Source: JAMXLO01 sp963776505 (GTDB taxonomy: Bacteria > Pseudomonadota > Alphaproteobacteria > Acetobacterales > Acetobacteraceae). Taken from it: a DNA stretch of 64,000 nt. The translations under genes were made by a program, and so were the position numbers. Below are positions 26,784 to 37,731 of this stretch, piece by piece (position 1 is the first letter of the stretch; each line of letters begins with the position of its first letter). A model generated the notes under the pieces. It worked only from the letters and a program-made list of their open reading frames with translations, did not search any database and had not been told where the DNA came from. The stretch spans positions 62,001 to 126,000 of the forward strand of contig CAVZNH010000011.1 of the NCBI GenBank assembly GCA_963776505.1, read 5' to 3'.

Positions 26784-29700
26784 TTATAGACCGGCGAGCG
26801 TGCCGCGGCGAAACGCGGTGCTCGGCGCTTCGCCGGCGGCGCGCTCGCCGCCCTCGCCAATCACCGCGAACGGCGCCCAGAAGAACGGATGCGCGATCTC
26901 CGCCGGCAGCCCCTTGCCGGCATCCGCCAGCATCGCGAGCTGCGCGTCGCGCAGCGCGCCGGCGACGCCGAGGTCGGGTTCTCCTGCATCCGCCGCAGCG
27001 TGTCGGCCACCAGGAACGCCGCGACCTGGTCGTTGACCGACCAGTGGGTCACCTCCAGCGACCGCGCGCCGGCATAGAAGAAGGCGCGCGCCAGGCCGGA
27101 CAGGCTTTCGCCCGCCGTCGTGCCGCCGGGCCCGCCCGAGTTGCAGGCCGACAGGATCACCAGGTCGGCGTCCAGATCGAGCCCGACCACCTCGCGACGC
27201 GGTCAGCAGCGCGCCGTGACGCATCGGTCGCGTTCGGCGGCGCCGAGGTGACGATCGCCGGCTCGCTCTGGCAGCGCAGCTCGGCCGGCAGCAGCGCATG
27301 GGTGGAGAATTGCAGGATGCGGTAGTCCTTCAGCTTCGCCTTCAGCACCGCCTCCGCGGTGAAGGCCGGCCCGAGCAGTTCGTCGGAGCGCGTCGGCGCC
27401 AAGCAGAGCGCGCGCCGCCTCCAGCTCCTTGCGCGCGTAGGGCAGCGGCGGCAGGCCGGCGAGCAGCTTGGCGCTCTCGCCGCAGCCTGCGCCGGAGAAG
27501 GTCTTCTCCGCCTGCGCCAGCGTCACCGGGTGGAAGTCGCCGAAGCCGAACCACGGACTGCGTTGCGCGCGATCCCGCCGCGATCTTGCGCAGCGAGACG
27601 AAGTTGGACGGCGCCGGCACATGCGCGATGGTGAACTTGCGCATCAGCCAGGGCGCGTCGGCGAGTGCGTCGGGCTCGCGCCGGGCCGGTCAGCAGCACC
27701 TCGAACGGCAGCGACAGCAGCGGGCCGGCAGGCGCCACGACCAGCGCCTTCACCCCGTCGAGCGAACCCGCCACGCCGCCCAGCGTCAGTCTGGTACAGC
27801 TTCTGCGCGTCGGCGATGTCGAACGTCGGCAGACCGCTCGCGGTCAGCTCGATGCCGGCGCGCACCCGGCGCACCAGTTCGGCGATCTGACTTCGAGGCC
27901 GCCATCGATCCTGGACACCGCGATGGTGCCGTTGCGCAGCAGGAACACCCAGCCGTCATCGTCGCTGAGCGTGATCGCGGCGAACGCCTCGTCCGGATGC
28001 AGCGCGGCGAACACGTCCTTCGCCGGCACCACCTGCTGCACGAGCTGGCCGTAGTTCGGCGAGGCCGCCTGCAAGGCCGCGTCGGCGTCGGCCAGCGCGG
28101 CCTGCGCATCGCTGATCTGCTTGTCGAGATCGGCGCCGGTCGACGTTCGGCGCGATCGGTCGCGCCCTGCCGCTGCGCCTCGGCGAGCTCGTCGCGCTGG
28201 CGATACAGCTCGGCCAGCTTGGCGGACGCGTCCTGCCGGCGGCGGATCGCCTCGGCGACCTTGGGGTCGCGCGAATTCTCCGACAGCCGCGCCGTGGCCT
28301 GGGCGATCTGCTGGCTGGTGATGCCGCCCTGCGCGAGCTGCGCCGCGGTGAACATCTCGGCCAGCAGCGCCTGGCGCTGGTCCTTCTGCCGCTCCGCCGC
28401 GGCGGCATAGACGTCGAGGCAGGGCGCCATCAGCGCCGGCGTGGTGCCGGCCTTCAGCGCTGTCAGCGACTGCACCGCGTTGCGGCAGATCGGCAGCGCA
28501 GCGTCGCCCCTGCCCGGCCTTCACCAGCTGGCGCGCGCGCAGCAGGTAGGTGTCGGCCAGCGGCTTCGAGCCGGGCAGCGACCGGTCGAACGCCGCGGTC
28601 GATTGCAGCAGATCGGTCAGCGCCTGGTCGTCCAGCCCCTGCGCCGCCGCGGTCACGCCGCTGGTGCGATACAGCCGCGCATTGACGATGCGGCCGCGCC
28701 AGACCGTTGCCGCGCGCGAGGTCGGTGGCCGACTGCCAGCGCGCGTCTGCGCTTCCTGGCGGCCTGCCCATGAGGCGCAGCACCACGGCGCGGTTGCGCC
28801 GCACCTCGATCAGCCCGAGCAGCGCCGCCTGGGCACGCGGATCGGTCAGCAGGTCCTGGCTGGGCATCAGGTCCGCCAGGCTGAGCTGTCCCGCACGGGC
28901 GAAGCTGTTGGCGGCGCTGGGCTCGCGGCTTCGCCGTCAGCGCGTCGGCCGGCACCAGGGCGGCGTAGGCCGCATCGGCCTGCGTCAGCAGGTCCAGCGC
29001 CTGCTCGCAGCTGGCCCTGGTTCAGCGCGTCGAGCCCGCGGTAGTGCAGCAGCCGCGCCTGTGCGGTGGCATCGGCCGAGCCTGGCGCCAGCTTGTCGGC
29101 GTCGGCGAACAGCGCATCGGCTTCGGCGTAGCGGCCCTCGTTCGGAGAGCTGCAGCGCCAGCGACATCAGCGCCGTCGCGGTGTTCGGATTGTCCTTGCC
29201 CAGCGCCTTCTGCTGCAGGGCGAGGGCGGCGCGGAAGGCGCTCTCCGCCGCAGCCGGGTTGTCCGCCAGGTTGGCGCGCGTGCCGGCTGCCATCAGCGTG
29301 TCGAACTGGCCGATATCGCCGGAGCTGAACGCCTTGGCCGCCAGCCGGCTCGCCAGCAGCGCATCGGCGCCCGATGTCGGCAGCGCAGCGTCGGCGCGCG
29401 TCGACGCCGGCCAGCACGCCGATCGAGCGCTCCATCACCTGCGCCGCCGGCAGCACGCCGTCGGCGTACCAGACCGTGCCGTTCACCAGCGCCACCATCG
29501 CGACATGCGCCCAGCCGCCGAGCCGCTGCGTGCATTGCATCAGCTCGGCCGGACTGCCGCCAAGTATCGTGGTGGCGGCTGGCGCCTCGCAGCGGTACCG
29601 GGTGTCGATGCCGGTGCGCCACTGGCTGGCGGTGGCGAGCTGGGCAAGCTCGGCGGCGCTGCCCGGTCCGCCGGAGCGGACACGCGCGCTAGGCTGCTGC

Positions 29701-29923
29701 CATGTGCCGCAGAACACATCGGCGCCCTTGCGGCGCCTTGCGTGGTCTCGGCCTGCTGCGTGCAATCCTCGCCCACCGAGTTCTTGCCGATCGACACCTG
29801 CGCTGCGGGCTTGACAGCGCCTCCCTGCGCACCTCGCACATACGCCTCGGGCGGTGGTGTTGCGCACCCGAACAGCAGCAGCGCCGCAAGCAGCGCGATT
29901 GCGCGGAGGGCGGTGGCGCGCAT
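26784..29923 (-). CDS. CHAT-domain caspase-like protease with TPR region, lipoprotein (frameshifted)
   Basis: About 1045 residues when repaired. The start (29923, 2 bases after the tpsA stop) gives MRATALRAIALLAALLLFGC, a lipoprotein signal with Cys at the lipobox. An N-terminal domain (GTWQQPSARVRSG, then AELMQCTQRLGGWAHVAMVA) is followed by TPR-like helices (AESAFRAALALQQKALGKDN, NTATALMSLALQL) and by a coiled region. The C-terminal CHAT domain has the catalytic His in ILQFSTHALLPAEL and Cys in ADLVILSACNSGGPGG, then ESLSGLARAFFYAGARSLEV. Roughly ten frame breaks scatter through it, each small. It is probably a surface or periplasmic cysteine protease acting with the neighbouring secretion pair. 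Confidence 0.8.
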
Positions 29924-29925
29924 GG

Positions 29926-32900
29926 TCAGTAGTCCTGATCGGAGACGATGGGCAGCAGCAGGTCGTCCTCCTCGTTTGGGTTGGACGGTATGCCGAAGTA
30001 GATGTCGTTCAGCGGGTTTGCCACCGGTACGGCCTCCCCGCCCAGCAGGAAGCAGTTCACCGAGCTGATCGCACACTGATTGAAGCGGAAGTTGGCATTG
30101 GGGCTCGGCTGAATGCCGGCCACACCCGCTGCCGCTGGACCGGGGACCCCGAGAACTGTTCCCGTCAGGTCGGTGCCACCGTTCTGTCCGCGGATCACGT
30201 CAAGGTTCTTGACGTTGATCTGTCCGATGGTCGTTCCGGTTCCCGATGCGAGGATCAGCCAGGTGTTTGGGGCTTGCAGCCCGGCAATGGGATCAAAGGC
30301 GACGTTGGGATCGCCGATGGCGTTGATCCGCAGGACGCTCGGACCGCCGCCGAAGCCCAGCACGCTGCTGCTGCCTTGCTGGCTGAAGGCCTTCGCTGTC
30401 GTCAAAAAGGTGCCGTTGGTGGTCGTCGCGGGCGTATCGCCGGGAAAGCTCGTGATGCGTCCCGACGGGCGCACCGTGCCGCCTGTGGTGATCACTGTCT
30501 TGTCTGCGAGCGTCAATGCATTGGCGCCGGTATCGATGATGATGGTCGGTGCGGTGAGGGGACCCTTGATCGTCAGGTCAGTGCCGTCGCCGAGTGTGAA
30601 CGTGCCGCCACTGCTGAAGCTGTTGAGCTGCGCCACCTTGTTGCTCGCTCCGGTGCCGGTCAGCGAAGCGTCGCCGGCCGTGCTGCCGGTCAGCAGGTCG
30701 GCGACCAGCGTGCCAATCTCGGCAATGCCGGCAGCGGTGATGCTCAGCGTGTTGCCCGAGACCACGCCGGTCTGCGCCACGGTAATTGTCCTGGCATCGA
30801 CCAGTGTCACACTCGGCCCGCCGTCGACGTTGCCGGTGATGGCCAGGTCGGCAGCATTGTGCAGCGTGAGGCCCGATGCAGTGAAGCTGCTCACGGTGCT
30901 GATCTGATTGCTGCCGCTCGAGAAATTGGCGGCGCCGGTAGCGCTGCCGGAAAGTGTGCCGGATATCACGCTGCCATTCTCGGCGATGGAGCCGGCATTG
31001 GCGACGAGCTTCGTGGTGCCTGCGCCGCCGTCGCTCACTGATCCCGGTATGTCGATCGTCGTCGCGGTCAGCCCGACGGCGATGGTGGATGTGCCGGAAG
31101 GCGGCGCTATCGGGCCGCGCACCAGCAGAGCACCAGTGTCGACGATTGTCGCGCTTTTGCCGGCGATCAATGGACCAGTCACGGTCAGGCTCGGGCCGTC
31201 ATCGAGCATGAAGTCCGAGGCCGCGAAGCTGCCCAGCGTGGGGATCTGATTGCTTGCGCCGAGCAGACTTGCCGCCTGCAACGCATCACCGTTCGTCGCG
31301 CTGCCGCTCAGTGTGCCAGCGATCAGCGTGCCGGTCTCGCCGATCGCGCCGGCGTTCGCGACGAGGCTTGTCGTGCCCGCGCCGCCGTCGCTCACCGATC
31401 CGGATATGTCGATAGTCGCGGCGGTCAGCCCGACTGCGATCGCGGCGGTGCCGGACGGTGGCGCTATCGTGCCACTGACCAGCAGCGCGCCTGTATCCAC
31501 AATCGTAGCACTCGTTCCGGCGACGAGAGGGCCGGTCACGGTCAGGCTGCTTCCGTCGTCGAGCTTGAAGTCCGATGCCGTGAAGTCCGCCAACGCGCCG
31601 ATCGAATTGGCGCCGATCAAGCTCACCGGCTGCGGTGCGGCGCCGCTTGTCGCACTGCCGCTCAGCGTTCCGGCAACCAGGGCGCCGGTCTCGCTGATAG
31701 TGCCGGCGTTGGCGACCAGGTTCGTAGTGCCCCCGCCGCCGTCGCTTACCAATCCGGATATGTCAATCGTCGGCGCGGTCAGCCCTACTGCGATCGCCGT
31801 GGAGCCGGACGGCGGCGCTATCGTGCCGCTGACCAGCAGCGCACCTGTATCCACAATCGTAGCACTCGTTCCGGCGACGAGGGGACCGGTCACGGTCAGG
31901 CTGGTTCCGTCGTCGAGCGTGAAGTCCGACGCAGTGAAGCCCGCCAACGTGCCGATCGAGTTGGCGCCGATCAGGCTCACCGGCTGCGATGCGGTGCCGC
32001 TCGTGGCACTGCCGATCAGCGTTCCGGCGATCAGCGTGCCGGTCTCGCTGATAGTGCCGGCGTTGGCGATCAGACTTGTGGTGCCCGCGCCGCCGTCGCT
32101 CACCAGACCGGGAATCTCGATATTTTCTGCGGTCAAACTGACGGCGCTGGTAGCGATCAGGCTGTTCGACACGGTCAACGTGCCGCCGGTGCTGATCGCG
32201 ATTCTGCTCGCCGTCAACGTGCCGCCGACGGTCAGTGGTCCTGTGCTCGACAGCGCGAAGTCGCCGGTCACGTTGAACATGCCGATGGTGCCGATCGCAT
32301 TCGTCGCGGACGTCAGCGTTGCGTCGCCAGCCACGCCATTGCTGCTGATCAGTGTGCCCGCGTTCAGCGTGCCTCCCGCGCTTTGGCTGATGCCACCCGA
32401 TGTGATTGTGCTGAGATCGATCGATGCTGCGGTCAGCCTGGCGACTCCCAGACTGATCCCGCCATCGGCCTGCAAGGTGATCGAGCCCTTTGCAGCGTCC
32501 GTTATCTGGTCGCCGTTCAGTTGCAGCTTGCCGCCGGATCCCAGGTTTCCGGCCTGCATGTTGATGTTGCCCGTCCCCGATGCGGTTATCGATGATCCGA
32601 TATAGATGTCGCCGGCCTGGGTCTGCAGCGTGAAGCTCTTGTTGGCGCCGAGGGTCAGCGGCGCGCCAGCGTTCAGATAAATGGTATTGACCGCCTGTAA
32701 CAGGATGTTTGCATCGAGCGAGTTGATCTCGAAGTCTGTGACCGTGTCGGTGCCGCCCGGATGGTCGCCATAGACGATCTGCGCGTTGGCACCAAGCGTT
32801 CCGTCGATGCTGCCGCTCGCCGTGTCGCTGTGCACGATTGTGATGTTGTCCGGATCGAGCAGCAGCGTCCCAGTCACTCCGTTCGGAGCCGACAGATCGA

Positions 32901-34186
32901 CGTCGCCCGTCAGTGACAGATGCTCGCTCGACACCTCGGCGAATCCACCATCGCCGCCACCCTTGCCACCCTTGGCACTGATCGTGCCGGCCATGCGCGT
33001 GGTGTCTTGCGAGAGTATGGCGACACGTCCGCCGGGTCCATTTGTCGCGGCATTGGCCGCGATCGTCGCGCCCTGTTGCACAGTAACGTTCGTCGCCGTC
33101 ATCGCCGCCGTGACGCCCGGACCACCCTTGGCACGATCCAACGTGGTGCCGATCGCGATAATACCGCCGCCCGTCTTGCCCGACGCCGCGATCCTGGCCT
33201 TCGAGGTGACTCCCACATTGCCGTTCGACACGACCTCGATCGCGCCGCCCTTGGTGCCGGGTGCATTGCCCGGCGCGGACAACTGCCCCTCGACCACGAT
33301 CGAGCCGCCAACCCCATTCAGCGCAACGGTGCCGGTATGATCGCCCACCGTCGCGGCGCGGATCTTCCCACCAGCCTGCACCAGGTTCTGCACGATCCCG
33401 TCGGCTGCCCGCGCGGTGAGCTGCACAGTGCCGCCATCGGCGATCACCACACCGGTATTGGTCACCAGCGCGGTCGCCGGCTTGCCGTCCGGACCCCTCG
33501 GCGCCTGCGTCACCTGATTGCTCACGTCGAGCGACAGCAGACCGTCGCCATACAGATCGAGCGTCGCGCTCTTCGCACCCGCCAGCACCACATGACCCAA
33601 CCGCGCGGTAATGGTGCCGGAGTTCGCCACCTGGGGTGCGACCAGTGCCGCCAGCCCTGCCTGCTTCACAGTGATCGTGCCGGCGTTGCTGACCTTGGCG
33701 TCGGGCTTGCCGAGCTGGTCGAACTTCATGACGCCGGCCATGAAGTTCTGGTTGCTGATGCCCGCGGCGCTGACCATTACGCCGGCGGCGTTGACCTGCG
33801 CGCCTTTGTAGAAATTCACGCCCGACTGGTTCACCAGGATGATCTGGCCGTTGGCGTCGATGCGTCCGGCGATCTGCGACGGGTCGGCGCCGGTGACGCG
33901 GTTCAGCGCGACCGCACTGGCCGAGGGCTGGCTGAATGTGACGCTCTGCTGGCTGCCGACGTTGAAGCTCTTCCAGTCGATGGCGGCGCGCGGGGAGGTC
34001 TGATCGATCCGCGTGTTGTTGCTGGTCTGGCTGATCGCGGCGGTGCCGCCCATGACACTGCCGCCGGTCGGACGCGCAGTTCGGTGCCGGCTGTCCGGCG
34101 GCGGGAAGCGACAACATCAACAGGGCGGTCGTCTGCAACGCTGTGCTGATCAGCAAATCGGAACGATTGCAGTGGCCAATGCTCAT
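29926..34186 (-). CDS. TpsA: filamentous-haemagglutinin-type two-partner secretion exoprotein (one frameshift)
   Basis: 1419 residues after removing one T near 34076 (CCGAAC-T-GCGCG). The ATG at 34186 gives a long signal peptide (DLLISTALQTTALLMLSLPA, cleavage near AAGQPA). The TPS domain follows: VMGGTAAISQTSNNTRIDQT, AAIDWKSFNVGSQQSVTFSQ, ALNRVTGADPSQIAGRIDAN, the haemagglutination-activity signature for TpsB recognition. The body is Gly/Thr/Ser/Ala-rich beta-helix with three 118-119-residue repeats. The C-terminus has a Cys pair (CAISSVNC) about 45 residues from the end and an acidic tail. No toxin domain is visible. Starts 10 bases after tpsB. Confidence 0.92.
31000..32064 (-). repeat. 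Three tandem 354/357-bp repeats in tpsA
   Basis: Units begin at the codons for NAG[T/A]I at 32064, 31710 and 31356, each 118 or 119 codons. Each reads through SETG.L.AGTL.GSAT, ASDF.LDDG.SLTVTGPL, SATIVDTGALLV, IAPPSG and SDGG.GTT.LVA. A diverged fourth unit follows from 30999 to about 30740. They extend the beta-helix fibre. Confidence 0.85.
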
Positions 34187-34196
34187 GCGGTGTGCG

Positions 34197-35949
34197 TCAG
34201 AACCTCGTCAGCACCCGCCAGTAGAAGGCGCCGCCGTACAGCGGCGAGACGCCAGTGCCCGGGACATTGCCGCCGTTTGGAAAACGGTTAAATCGTGCCA
34301 GCCCCTCGAAATCGACCTCAACGTAGCGGGTAACCTGCGCACGCACGCCACCCCCGGCGGAATTTATCATGGCAGCATGGTCGACGCTCAGGTTCTGCCA
34401 TGTCTCGCCCCAATCGTAGAACAGGTAATACTGGGTGGAAATGTCGAACGCCTTGTCGAATATCGTCGTTTCGAAACCCGTGTTGAGCTGCACTTCGGTC
34501 GTCGCCGCGAGTGCCTTGTCGCCCGGCACCTGGCCGGCATAGTAGCCGCGGGTGAAGCGCGAGCCACCGAGATAGAACTGTTCCGCTGGTGGCAGGATGT
34601 TGTCGGACCACTGCCCGGTGAGCAATTCCATCAGTCCGACGCTGGCGCCCTCCCACGGCGCGAACAGGGTCTGGGTGCGGCTTGCCTCGAAGTTGAATTT
34701 GGTGAAGCCGGTCTGCTCGCCCACCCGAGGGGATGTGACGGAATCCCCATTAGTCGAGGCACCCAGGAGCTTCAAGCCTTGCGAAAAGCGCACCGACAAC
34801 CCGTTGATCGCCGAGCGATCGGCGCCGAGCCATAGATCCGACAGCGCGTAATCCGCGCCAAGCCGCAGGACGCGCAGCGCGTCGTAGCTCGCCTGTTCGC
34901 GTGGGGTGCCGTTCGGGGCAATCGAGATGTTCGAGTCGAGTGCGTCGAACACAAGGTTGACGTTCAGCGTCTGCTGTCGCGAGCGGATCACCGGATAGCT
35001 GAGCGAACTGCCGAACACTGTCGTGGTGCCGTTATAGCCTTGCAAACCCAGGGTGCCGGTCGGGGTGGTGCCGCCGTACCCGCCATAGATTCTCCCCTTG
35101 AGGCCCGACGCACCGATGAATGCCTCGGTGGAGACCTGGCCGAAATTCTGGCTGTTCGGGAAGGTATGGTAGTACGAAAGCTCCGTCTTCTCCCCGAACT
35201 CGGTGAAGCTGTTGGCGTCGACCACTCCGAGAAACTCGATCGGCCCGGTCTGGTCGAAGGCGCGATTATCCAGCGAGGCGAGGCCGCTGACCTTCTGCCG
35301 GCTGACCTGGGCGATCAGGTTCAGCGCGCCGGGCGTATCGGCTGAAGGCTCCAGCACGGCGCGCAGGCTGACACCGGGCACGTCCTGCGCCAGCAGCAGG
35401 TAGCGTTCCAGCGTTACCGAATCGATCGGCTGCTTCTCGGTGAGCTTGTTGAGAAAGCGCAGAACCTGGGTGCCGGCCGGTCCGATGTCGCCGTCAAGCT
35501 TGACACTGGCGATGCGCCCCTCGGTGACCACGAAGCGCAGCCTGCCGTTGGCGTCGAGATTGGCCGAGACGGTCGTGAGCACATAACCGTCCGAGCGGTA
35601 GCGCTGGAGGATCGCCTGGCGGGCCGCATCGATCTGCGGCAGCGGCACCGCCGGTCCGACCAGGCCAGCGGCGAGCTGGGCGATCTCCGGCTGCGGATAT
35701 GCTGTGACACCCTCGACCTCGACACTGCTAACGCGCACCGGACGGTTGGGCACTTCGGCGCCTGGCGCCTGCGGCAGAGGGATAACCGTTCCGGGCGCGA
35801 CGGAGGGTGGTGAGGGTGGCCTCACACGTGGAATCGGCGAACCTTGCGGTACAGGATTCGTCGGGTCCTGGCTGAGCGTCGGCCGTTGAGATGATGGCAG
35901 CCGTAGCCACGAGCAGCAGCGTGGCGACGACCTGTCGTGAGGCGCGCAC
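34197..35949 (-). CDS. TpsB: ShlB/FhaC/HecB family outer-membrane transporter (one frameshift)
   Basis: 583 residues after removal of one base near 35870. A GTG start at 35949 with GGAGG five bases upstream gives signal peptide VRASRQVVATLLLVATAAII ending STADAQ. A Pro-rich linker, then a POTRA_2 domain (VSSVEVEGVTAYPQPEIAQL, LQRYRSDGYVLTTVSANLD) and a ShlB barrel (SGLASLDNRAFDQTGPIEFL, EQFYLGGSRFTRGYYAGQVP) ending in VLTRF with C-terminal Phe as in outer-membrane barrels. It exports TpsA across the outer membrane. First gene of the four-gene operon; the 220 bases upstream hold its promoter, not pinpointed. Confidence 0.93.
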
Positions 35950-36170
35950 GGTGGCCTCCGTTTTTCGACCCTCGGTGTGCGGGCCGATTTCGCCCTGGCT
36001 CACGTCCCCGCCTTCCGTCCCACGCGATCCAGAGGACCGTGTTGGCGGAGAGAGCTTCCATGAAACGCTGCAATTACGTCAACGACTAATCGGGCCTTCT
36101 TTACCCGATTTCTGACGTCAGGTGAATTTTTCCCTAAGCGGATCTTGGCGCCACACGTGACGGCGCCTGC

Positions 36171-37007
36171 CTAATCGAGCGCGTCACGGAGCTGGCGCTC
36201 GTAGTGGCGGTAGTACTTGTCGGTGACCAGATCGGTCTTCACCACCACGGCCACGTCGGTGGTGTTGAACTGGCTGTCGATGACTGCGCCATCGCCGACG
36301 AACCCGCCGAGACGGAGATAGCCTTTCACCAGGGGGGGCAGCTGGGCCTGCACGCGCTTGGGATCGATCTCGCTTGGTGGCATCCGGCGCATGTCGACAT
36401 AGCGGTGCGGCAATGCTCGCGGGCGCAACGCCGGAGGAGCGAGGTGGTTGTGATAGAGATAGGTCAGATCCGCGGCCAGTGCGTCCGGGTCGGTGCCGTG
36501 CAGGCTGGCGCAGCCAAACATCAGGTCGATCTGGTAGTGGAAGACGTAGGCCGCGATGCCACGCCACAGCAACTGCATGGCAACCCGGCCACGGTAGGCT
36601 GCATCGACACAGGAACGGCCGAGTTCGAGAATCCGACCCGGAAAGTTCACGATCGGCGTGATGTCGTACTCGTCCGCTGAGTAAAAGTGGCCCAGTCGTG
36701 CCGCCGCCTCTCGCTGGATCAGCCGGTAGGTACCCACAACCCCCTCCGGGCCGGCTCCGATCGCGTGATCGACCACCAGCAGATGATCGGCGACCGCATC
36801 GAAGGCATCGCGGTCACGCAGGTTCGCGGCGGTCGCCGCATCGGGACTGGCACCCATCTCCTGATAGAACACGCGATAGCGCAGCGCCTGCACTGCATCG
36901 ATTTCCGCGGCCGAACAGGCGACGCGCACGCCGAGATTGCCGGCCCGCAATTCCGGAAACGCGAGCTGATCAGTGCGGGCCTTGACGATCATCTGCTCGA
37001 AGGTCAT
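36171..37007 (-). CDS. olsB: OlsB-type N-acyltransferase (GNAT fold, ornithine lipid synthesis)
   Basis: 278 residues. The product matches the hemolysin/OlsB acyl-homoserine-lactone-synthase-like GNAT family: AVQALRYRVFYQEMGASPDA, GVVGTYRLIQREAAARLGHF, RILELGRSCVDAAYRGRVAM, DLMFGCASLHGTDPDALAAD. OlsB adds a 3-hydroxyacyl chain from ACP to ornithine, giving lyso-ornithine lipid, a phosphate-free membrane lipid. No OlsA is adjacent, so the name is by family. Its start overlaps the fur stop as ATGA, which ties the two genes in one transcript. Confidence 0.82.
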   Translation of the reverse strand: MTFEQMIVKARTDQLAFPELRAGNLGVRVACSAAEIDAVQALRYRVFYQEMGASPDAATAANLRDRDAFDAVADHLLVVDHAIGAGPEGVVGTYRLIQREAAARLGHFYSADEYDITPIVNFPGRILELGRSCVDAAYRGRVAMQLLWRGIAAYVFHYQIDLMFGCASLHGTDPDALAADLTYLYHNHLAPPALRPRALPHRYVDMRRMPPSEIDPKRVQAQLPPLVKGYLRLGGFVGDGAVIDSQFNTTDVAVVVKTDLVTDKYYRHYERQLRDALD

Positions 37008-37505
37008 CGCGCCGCCCTTCCCTGCTCCACGGTCGGGTCCGGGTCACGGTTGGTCCCTGTGATCCGTCGTGACTCCCTTTCCCGCGCGGCCTGCACCGGT
37101 TCGCGGCGACGCCCAAACAATTCCAGGCGGAGCGAGACAAGGTCGAAGCCGAGACGTTCGGCGATCGACTGCATCATCTGCTCGTAGTCGGGGTGCTGGA
37201 ACTCGATCACCTTGCCGGTGTCGATATCGATGAGGTGAAAGTGATGGCCGTGCTCGGTCGGCTCGTAGCGGGCGCGGCCACCGCCAAAGTCGCGCCGTTC
37301 CAGGATGCCCTTTTCCTCCAGCAGGCGCACCGTTCGGTAGACCGTGGCGATCGAGATGCGCGAAGTCGAGGGCGGCGGCGCGGCGGTAGAGTTCCTCCAC
37401 GTCGGGGTGATCGGCGGCCTCGGACAACACTCGTGCGATGACACGACGCTGCCCTGTCATCTTGAGGCCCCGTTCGACGCACAGGCGCTCGATGCGCGAT
37501 TCCAT
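37004..37505 (-). CDS. fur: Fur family metal-responsive repressor (one frameshift)
   Basis: 166 residues after removing one base near 37363. The ATG at 37505 gives MESRIERLCVERGLKMTGQR, then VIARVLSEAADHPDVEELYR; after the break SIATVYRTVRLLEEKGILER is the recognition helix region. Metal ligands are in RARYEPTEHGHHFHLIDIDT (HHFH) and further His/Glu residues; no CxxC zinc motif is visible. It should repress iron or manganese uptake genes when metal-loaded. Coupled by ATGA to olsB downstream and divergent from the tusA-like gene. Confidence 0.85.
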
Positions 37506-37673
37506 CCGATTCCCTGTGTTCAACCTAGCCCGGCCCGGTCATCCGGGGCCAGCCCCTGGAGACAGGCAAAGTGGGTGCCGGACCGCACCGGCGTAGCCGA
37601 TCAAGGTCGGGCCTGTCCAATCCGACGGCGACCCCGCGCGGCCTGGCGTCGCCTGGGGCTCTTTCGATGCGAA

Positions 37674-37703
37674 AGGTTGTCGCCATATAGGTTGTCGCCA
37701 TAC
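37674..37703. repeat. 15-bp tandem direct repeat upstream of the tusA-like gene
   Basis: AGGTTGTCGCCATAT (37674-37688) is followed at once by AGGTTGTCGCCATAC (37689-37703), identical but for the last base. It lies in the fur/tusA-like divergent promoter region, 29 bases before the start at 37732, and may bind a regulator. Confidence 0.6.
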
Positions 37704-37731
37704 GGATGACCCTAAGAGGCCAGACGGTAAC

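Noticed and set aside
31000..32064. Regular repeats considered as a CRISPR array
   Set aside because: Units are 354-357 bp and coding, with no short repeat/spacer pattern and no cas genes.
31250..32605. A 451-codon plus-strand frame antisense to tpsA
   Set aside because: It mirrors the Ser/Thr/Ala-rich repeats of tpsA, has no ribosome-binding site and no family features; the minus-strand TPS protein explains the region.
29926..34186. TpsA considered as a CdiA-like contact toxin
   Set aside because: No VENN-type boundary, toxin domain or immunity gene at the 3' end.
36086..36112. AATCGGG..CCCGATT inverted repeat upstream of tpsB as a terminator for olsB
   Set aside because: Arms of only 7 bases and no T-tract in either direction.
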